The position numbers were made by a program, and so were the translations under genes. A stretch of DNA of 64,000 nt from Myoxocephalus aenaeus (Eukaryota; Chordata; Actinopteri; Perciformes; Cottidae). The stretch lies in contig JBAMJR010000050.1 of NCBI GenBank assembly GCA_038501785.1, positions 393,501 to 457,500 of the forward strand, written 5' to 3'. Shown in pieces: positions 59,998 through 64,000 of this stretch; the first letter of the stretch is position 1; each line of letters begins with the position of its first letter. Below the pieces are notes generated by a model, which did not search any database, was not told where the DNA came from, and was given only the letters and a program-made list of their open reading frames with translations.

Positions 59998-62900
59998 TTA
60001 CGTTTAAAGAGCTTCACTGCCATCCAAACGGCTGAGCAGCAACAAAGAGCACTAACGGCAAATCTATATCTCCATTTATTATAACGATTTTCCTTTGCAT
60101 GATATTATTTGCCCCTATTTGACTTTTCTTGTATGCAATTTAAGTCAGAGTGAAAAAGGGAGTCTGTCTGTCAGTGAGAGGAACTCAATAATTTATCCGC
60201 ATTTCCATTCAGTCACGTGAGGCTGATCTTTCCTGCGATAAGAGTTAAAAAGGAAAAGATGCAAGTGAGGGAAACATGGATGCAAGAGACTTGAGTTGCA
60301 CCCTAACGACTTTTCCTCCAGTTGGTCGGCAGGTAATTAGCGGAATGCTAAACGCTACACAATACAACAATATCACAAGACTAAGACATCTGATTTCTTC
60401 TGAAGAATTTATTTATGCCTTTACACTCCAAGTAATTGCATCTTAACGGGTAACCACTTGAATTGAAAACAATTAGATTCAACCATATTTCCTTGCTATA
60501 TGCTGTTTGATGCATCGATGTAATTTGTTCTGTCGGGCCCGTCACTTTTAAGGGCTGACCAACGCCTACGTTTTGTCATGTCTTTTGACTTCTTTTTTCT
60601 GTTCACTCCTCTGGTGCCCTCACTTCCAACGCTGAATGTCAGTCCACTCAGATTTTGACATTTTCCTCGACTTACGTCCAGTTCCCCTTTGACTGACAGC
60701 ACAGCCAGCAGCCACACAGGGGAAATGGTCTGCTGGGTTTCATTATTGAACTATGATTAAGACGCAACCCCATTTAAGTCTTTGTGTGGAAATGCGGATG
60801 TTTTATTGAGGGCCGGTTATTCTGTAGGTGAATAACATTGCGTATCGTTTTCAGTATATTGATTAAAAAAAAAAAATGTTGAGTACTTTTAAAAAAATAT
60901 ATATATAATTGAAAGAGTTTTTAGTCAGAATAATCATTCCTCCTCTCCATTCTGCTACCCCTTGATAATGTGTCAAAACTGGGAGAGGTTTTGAAATCCA
61001 AAGCACTCATTTCATGCAACAAAAAAAGCACCTGAAATTCAGCAGACTACGTTATCCAAATCAAGTGGGCATTTACCACAGTTTTTAGCGTAAGAGTCCA
61101 TCCTTATGTCGGTGTTTCCGTGCTGTCCAACTCAGGTCGGCTAACGCCTCGGATGAGCTTAATACTGCATTTATTTTTTACAAAACAAGGACTGCAGCGT
61201 TCGACTCCCATCTTTCTCGATGAAGTCTCCATAAAGAAATGGACAGTGTGGAGAGGAGGAAGGAGTCAATACATGTTTAAATGTATATATTATATCAACA
61301 AATACAATCTGATAAATAAATAAAAACTCAATGCATGCTTTAGGCACAGTACTAGAATAAATATACTTCAACATTGCCCACACACTAACACACAACCTGG
61401 CCTCCATCATCATTTCAAAACTTTTTCCTCTCCATCTCTTCATCCTCCCCCTCCATCTACTGCTTTTCATATTTTTCACACATTGTTTTATTCCTCTGCA
61501 GAGTACAGTTGAGGAGAGAAGGGGTGTTAGGGGTTTGCGGGTGGCAAAGATGTTTCTATAATTCTTCTTCATGCATTGGGGATTCCTTCCAGGCATTTGC
61601 ATGACAGAAGGGGCCTTTGAAAGCAAATTAGGCTCTTTTTAGGCTTTATCTGGCACAAGCCTGTGTACTCCAAGGTCACATCTAATTTGATATGGAAGTG
61701 GTTTTAAATATTCATCTATGACCCCAGGTGCTCCCCTATGTACAGGCAGCGGGAGCATGGAAGCAGTGGCGGGTATCGCCGCCCCCTTGTTAGCTGCTGT
61801 CACTGAAAACACAGTGTTCCCAACACTCGCTCCAGGCAGTCAGGCAGGGACGTGGAGGGATAAACGTAGCGTTCAACTTGAATTGCGTTGAGGGTAAAAA
61901 TCCCAATTGCATCCGAACAGGTGACATTTCTCAACCCGTTGAACATCGTTTTCCCCCACCAGAGTAGTCATTTGCATGCAAATTTTGGGAGTTTCTTCAC
62001 AGCCAATTAAAAACCCGCCCAAGGAGTGTGTTCTTTTATTAATAGTTTAACTGTAGGCAGGAGGGTTTTACAAGTTCTTGCGGGCACAGATGCATGAACA
62101 TCCCAAAGGGTTTGCAGCAGCCAACAACGATCTTAAAACCGAATGTACCACACCATAAATCCTGCTGAATTATTCAAATTGATGCTTCATTAGTTTAAGG
62201 TTTTTCTAACTAGTGGAAAAATATGGCCTTGGTTCTGCGGTCCATTTAGGATTTTAAGATAAAAACACTTATTCTGGGATTTGCCTACAGGTATAGAATG
62301 TACTGTATGTTATTTTGGTGCTACTATTGATCGGTGGTCAGTTGGTCTGTTTGACCAACTACAGCCAGATAACTCAACAACTACAGGCCATATTTTCATG
62401 ATGAAGGATTACATTATCCTGATGTCAATTTTAATTTATTTATTCATCAAGCATACAGCATACATATATCGTGACCAGCCTGAGGTCTATCAGAAGCCAA
62501 GGAAATAATCCCCACAAAGGTCATACTAACAAACCCAAGAGTCTGCAGTAATGATCTGCTGCATTGCAATCGATTCCAGTAGTTTTTTTTTAGATACTTC
62601 ACTCTGGATCAAAGTGATGGAGCAACTGACTAAAGCTCCTTTTACACATGCACTGCAACCATGACCTTATCGAGACGTTACGTGGAGGAGCTGTGTGTGC
62701 CTTCGCAAATGTCAGAATCAGTTCAGACCGGAGATAGGACCGACTTTACCCTGCCAGCTTTTGAGTACCAAAGTCCGTGCCATGTCCAATTGAGCTTGTG
62801 AATAGAGACAATCCTTGTCTGGAGAATTCACACCAAAAGCGGAAGAATACAAACATCCGAGGGTGAAGGAGAGGGGTCATTTACACGAATACGACTACAA

Positions 62901-64000
62901 AAACTGAGACAAACTGAGATGCTGTCGGTATAAGGCCGATGCCGAAATTGTCATACAAATTCCAGGAACGGCAATAAGTTATTTCGGACCAAATTACAAA
63001 CCGGCTACGTGACCTCTGTGTTTGTGCATCATGTCCCGCCTCCTGCAAGCTCTACCCAGTGCTCCCCTTCGCCTAAACCAAACAGAGTATTTCCAGTCGG
63101 TGAGAATGCGTCTGACACGCACAATCTCATGTTGTGTGCTACATGTGTAAAAGAGAAACATCCAGGCAATGATTCGGACCTGATTCTGCAGACATTTTCA
63201 TATATTCATATGAGGATCTCTCATTGGACAGCTGAGGAAACAAGCTGTTGGTTGAGGAAAGGCAATTACAAATAAATATATTGTATCTAGTAACAATAGT
63301 GTTTTTGATCCAAGATAGTGCCCACCACAAGTTCATTACATTTTCTCAAATGTATGAGATAACAGCTTCTATTTTCTTGGCAGGGAAAAGCGATCATCGT
63401 CAGACAATAGCTGGTGGGTCTACGGGTTCTGCCTTTTTTGCGGTCCACACGGGAAAAAACTAATATGCTTGTGTTTTAGTAAATACTACTCAGACTACAA
63501 ACGGACACACTCTTGTGAAATGTGAATGCAGAATCTTTGTAGAGATCAAGCGGCTGGTAGTGCAAACACAGGTACAAAGGCATTGCACAAAGGCAAAGCA
63601 ATGCTTCGGCGTTTAGTGGAATGTGAATGACTGGAAGAAACTAGATCATTGGTCTTACCAGTAATGTCATTGAGCGTGAACCTACTTGCTGAATGTTGGA
63701 GGCCTTCTTTCCAGTTAGTCAATTAGGTGTCACCATCATAAAGGCACAATAAGTGGTTTTCATCTGCGCTGTGCACCATTTATGCACCGCAGCAACGGCG
63801 GGAACTTCAATAATGATATAGATCGTGTGTAGTGTAGTGGCTGAATGAATGATCTGCTGTCGTTTCTCTGGTGAGGACAGTCTAACTACATACGTGTTCA
63901 GTTGCTTTTCATTTTCTACTGTTCTGTGGAGAACAGTGGAGTAAAACAGAATATGTCCATCTGACATGTAAAACAAGTAGAAAGTCCTTAAAGAAGGAAT
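59998..64000. other. Anonymous sequence, 4 kb
   Basis: No gene, RNA gene or classifiable mobile element. A and TA runs lie near 60865-60910. A 151-codon minus-strand frame (61171-61626) and an 88-codon plus-strand frame (63009-63275) show no recognised domain. Confidence 0.4.

Overview
The window looks like teleost fish DNA, probably from a percomorph-type species, and comes from a gene desert or a very large intron. The evidence is the repeat content: long (CA)n arrays every few kilobases, V-domain tRNA-derived SINEs, an L2-clade LINE, fish-type hAT, Tc1/mariner and PIF/Harbinger relics, and a fish-type solo LTR. I found no exon, tRNA or rRNA that can be assigned to a host gene. The only long protein with recognisable family structure is the L2 reverse transcriptase at 27.6-29.1 kb. 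Most other open frames are short, or are artefacts of dinucleotide repeats.

Layout. 0-6 kb: anonymous DNA with a lone hAT end (1975-2091), Harbinger-like debris, an LTR fragment (3873-4170), a palindromic GC-rich patch with YY1 and ETS motifs (4.9-5.0 kb) and a V-SINE (5511-5799). 6-9 kb: a satellite cluster in which poly-G, (GT)n, a 25-bp minisatellite of about 25 copies, (GT)n and (AT)n lie between two 49-bp direct repeats. 10-13.4 kb: a Tc1/mariner relic, a Harbinger relic, a dispersed repeat whose inverted partner lies at 53.9 kb, a G27 run, a small inverted-repeat element and a second hAT-type end. 17-20.9 kb: a degenerate dispersed fish repeat, an 816-bp hAT element (18686-19501) and a solo-LTR-like insertion (20234-20687) inside another dispersed repeat. 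22.8-23.1 kb: a MITE with 28-bp terminal inverted repeats.

25.6-31.1 kb is the most informative block. A 1387-bp hAT element (25656-27042) keeps two transposase exon remnants, splice-site-like sequences and a poly(A) signal. About 300 bp further on, a 3750-bp hAT element (27355-31104) contains a 5'-truncated L2 LINE. 31-41 kb is mainly (CA)n arrays plus a minus-strand V-SINE. 41.4-45.4 kb has two degenerate tandem arrays in opposite orientation either side of a complete 1545-bp hAT element (42594-44138). 45-64 kb is mostly anonymous DNA with more (CA)n arrays, a frameshifted hAT transposase relic (56.7-57.0 kb) and a tRNA-headed SINE (59770-59997) whose 3' tail matches that of the L2 LINE.

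How the parts relate. Four hAT insertions are closed by perfect 8-bp target-site duplications. The SINE at 59.8 kb shares its tail with the L2 in the same window, as expected if L2 machinery mobilised it. The nesting order is readable in two places: L2 after hAT, and LTR after the dispersed repeat. Family names rest on recalled consensus features, not on a database search.
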